Assembly: GCA_900548765.1 (NCBI GenBank)
Contig: URLU01000139.1
Span: forward strand, 1 to 5,953
Length of the DNA: 5,953 nucleotides
Direction of reading: 5' to 3'
Source of the DNA: an uncultured Lachnobacterium sp.
Lineage (GTDB): Bacteria > Bacillota > Clostridia > Lachnospirales > Lachnospiraceae
Positions within the stretch are counted from its first letter, which is position 1; each line of letters starts with the position of its first letter. The translations under genes and the position numbers were made by a program. This document shows, in pieces, positions 4,918-5,953 of the stretch. The notes below the pieces were generated by a model. The model ran no database searches and was not told the DNA's origin. It saw only the letters and a list, made by a program, of their open reading frames with translations.

Positions 4918-5953
4918 AGGAATACACGATTGGCAAAAAAGCCGCTGCGATACTGATACATCAACTGTTTGCCATAATGATGATGGCTGGAATATACGCG
5001 GCAGATTATTGTATAAAAAAAAGAATGTATTCACAGAGTATAAACTATACGGTACTGGCAATAATAGGGCTGACCGGCAGCTTTGTAGTCCTTGCGTATC
5101 TGACAAATGTGACAGGAAGAAAGTCATCTGACGACCCGGCAATCTATTACAATTTTGTGGATAAGATATATTCTGACATCCTGCTTATAATTTTTACAGT
5201 GATAATCGTGTGCATCTGCATGATAGCGGGCAAGGTGCGGCAGATTAACTTTGATTTCGCAGGTCTTATGATAACGGTAGGTACAGTGGCGTACATTTTT
5301 GATATTGCATTTCTGGCCTTTTACAACAGCATAATCAGGAAAATAAAGGGAAATATCCTATGGACTAACAGTATTGTATACATGGTCTATGATTTTTTTA
5401 AAAGCCTGTCGGTGGACAGCAAACTCCATATCACAACCAGAAACGCCAGGGAGAACAAGCAGATACAAAATGCCATAGAGCTCATTGCTACAGGGGCTCT
5501 GGACACAAGGCTTGACGTGGATGATTTTCACGGAAACAATAAGGAACTGGCGGAGGCTGTAAACCACATCAGAGATGGTCTCTACAATGCAGTTGAGGAC
5601 AGGGTCAGGACCGAGAGAATGAAAGCAGACCTGATTACAAACGTATCCCATGACATAAAGACACCTCTTACCTCAATAGTTAACTATGTGGAGCTTTTAA
5701 AGAGGGAGAATCTGGACAACGAAAATGCTGAGAACTACATACGGATTCTCGATGAAAAATCACAGAGACTCAAGCAGCTCACAGAGGATTTGGTGGAGGC
5801 TTCAAAGATAAGTACGGGAAATATCAAGCTGGATATACAGACAATCAACATGGTGGAGCTTTTGTATCAGACCGGTGGGGAGTTCAACGAGAGGTTTGAG
5901 TCAAGAAAACTGACTGTCATCACCAAAATCCCGAACAGACCTATGATGGTCAG
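4914..5953 (+). CDS. Membrane sensor histidine kinase, N-terminal part (runs off right edge)
   Basis: The frame is open from ATG 4914 to the end of the window (346 full codons), so the 3' end is missing. Four hydrophobic segments are visible at about residues 10-30, 46-64, 87-105 and 115-138, joined by short loops, with no large extracellular sensor domain. A HAMP-like or signalling-helix linker follows (about 160-235; ELIATGALDTRLD, ELAEAVNHIRDGL). The dimerisation/phospho-acceptor domain starts at about 235 with the H-box SHDIKTPLTS; His246 (codon 5649-5651) is the predicted phosphorylation site. The X-region helix continues to about 310. The ATP-binding N, G1, F and G2 boxes lie beyond the window, so completeness of the kinase cannot be judged. 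It overlaps the regulator gene by four bases and should phosphorylate it. Short loops suggest sensing in or at the membrane, or through a partner protein. The signal is unknown. Confidence 0.94.
   Translation, partial: MKEYTIGKKAAAILIHQLFAIMMMAGIYAADYCIKKRMYSQSINYTVLAIIGLTGSFVVLAYLTNVTGRKSSDDPAIYYNFVDKIYSDILLIIFTVIIVCICMIAGKVRQINFDFAGLMITVGTVAYIFDIAFLAFYNSIIRKIKGNILWTNSIVYMVYDFFKSLSVDSKLHITTRNARENKQIQNAIELIATGALDTRLDVDDFHGNNKELAEAVNHIRDGLYNAVEDRVRTERMKADLITNVSHDIKTPLTSIVNYVELLKRENLDNENAENYIRILDEKSQRLKQLTEDLVEASKISTGNIKLDIQTINMVELLYQTGGEFNERFESRKLTVITKIPNRPMMV

Noticed and set aside
5358..5651. Minus-strand frame of 97 codons
   Set aside because: It is antisense to the histidine kinase, whose frame shows clear conserved motifs over the same stretch.

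Overview
The window looks like chromosomal DNA of a low-to-moderate GC Gram-positive bacterium, most likely a Clostridia/Lachnospiraceae member (Roseburia/Agathobacter-like). This is inferred from the strong AGGAGG-type ribosome binding sites, AT-rich spacers, and the style of the protein families: GLNGAGKT-type ABC exporters and a VSHDIKTPLTS-type histidine kinase. All supported genes lie on the plus strand. Genus is an impression, not a measurement.

Layout. (1) Positions 2-2693 hold two translationally coupled ABC exporter half-transporters. The first enters from outside the window, so only the end of its membrane domain and its complete ATPase domain are visible. The second is complete (592 aa), and its start overlaps the first gene's end by 11 bases. 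They probably form a heterodimeric exporter. (2) After a 90-base gap with a plausible promoter comes a 288-aa soluble, charged, coiled-coil protein (2786-3652) with no recognisable enzymatic domain. It ends at a strong intrinsic terminator (3672-3752). (3) Positions 3653-4224 are about 570 bases without a credible gene, but they are full of structure: the terminator, a compound hairpin (3794-3834), and a 278-bp element (3858-4135). That element is bounded by 66-nt inverted arms, about 88% identical and with a perfect 29-nt block, and it encloses further hairpins. (4) Positions 4225-5953 carry an OmpR-family response regulator overlapping by 4 bases a membrane histidine kinase that runs off the right edge. 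Just upstream are 7-bp direct repeats spaced 11 bp apart, of the kind OmpR/PhoB-family regulators bind.

How the parts work together. The two ABC proteins should make one export pump of unknown substrate. The kinase and regulator form one phosphorelay that may control its own promoter. Nothing in the window proves that the two-component system controls the exporter. The part most likely to be undescribed is the large fold-back element at 3858-4135, which could be a structured RNA or a small non-autonomous mobile element (MITE-like).
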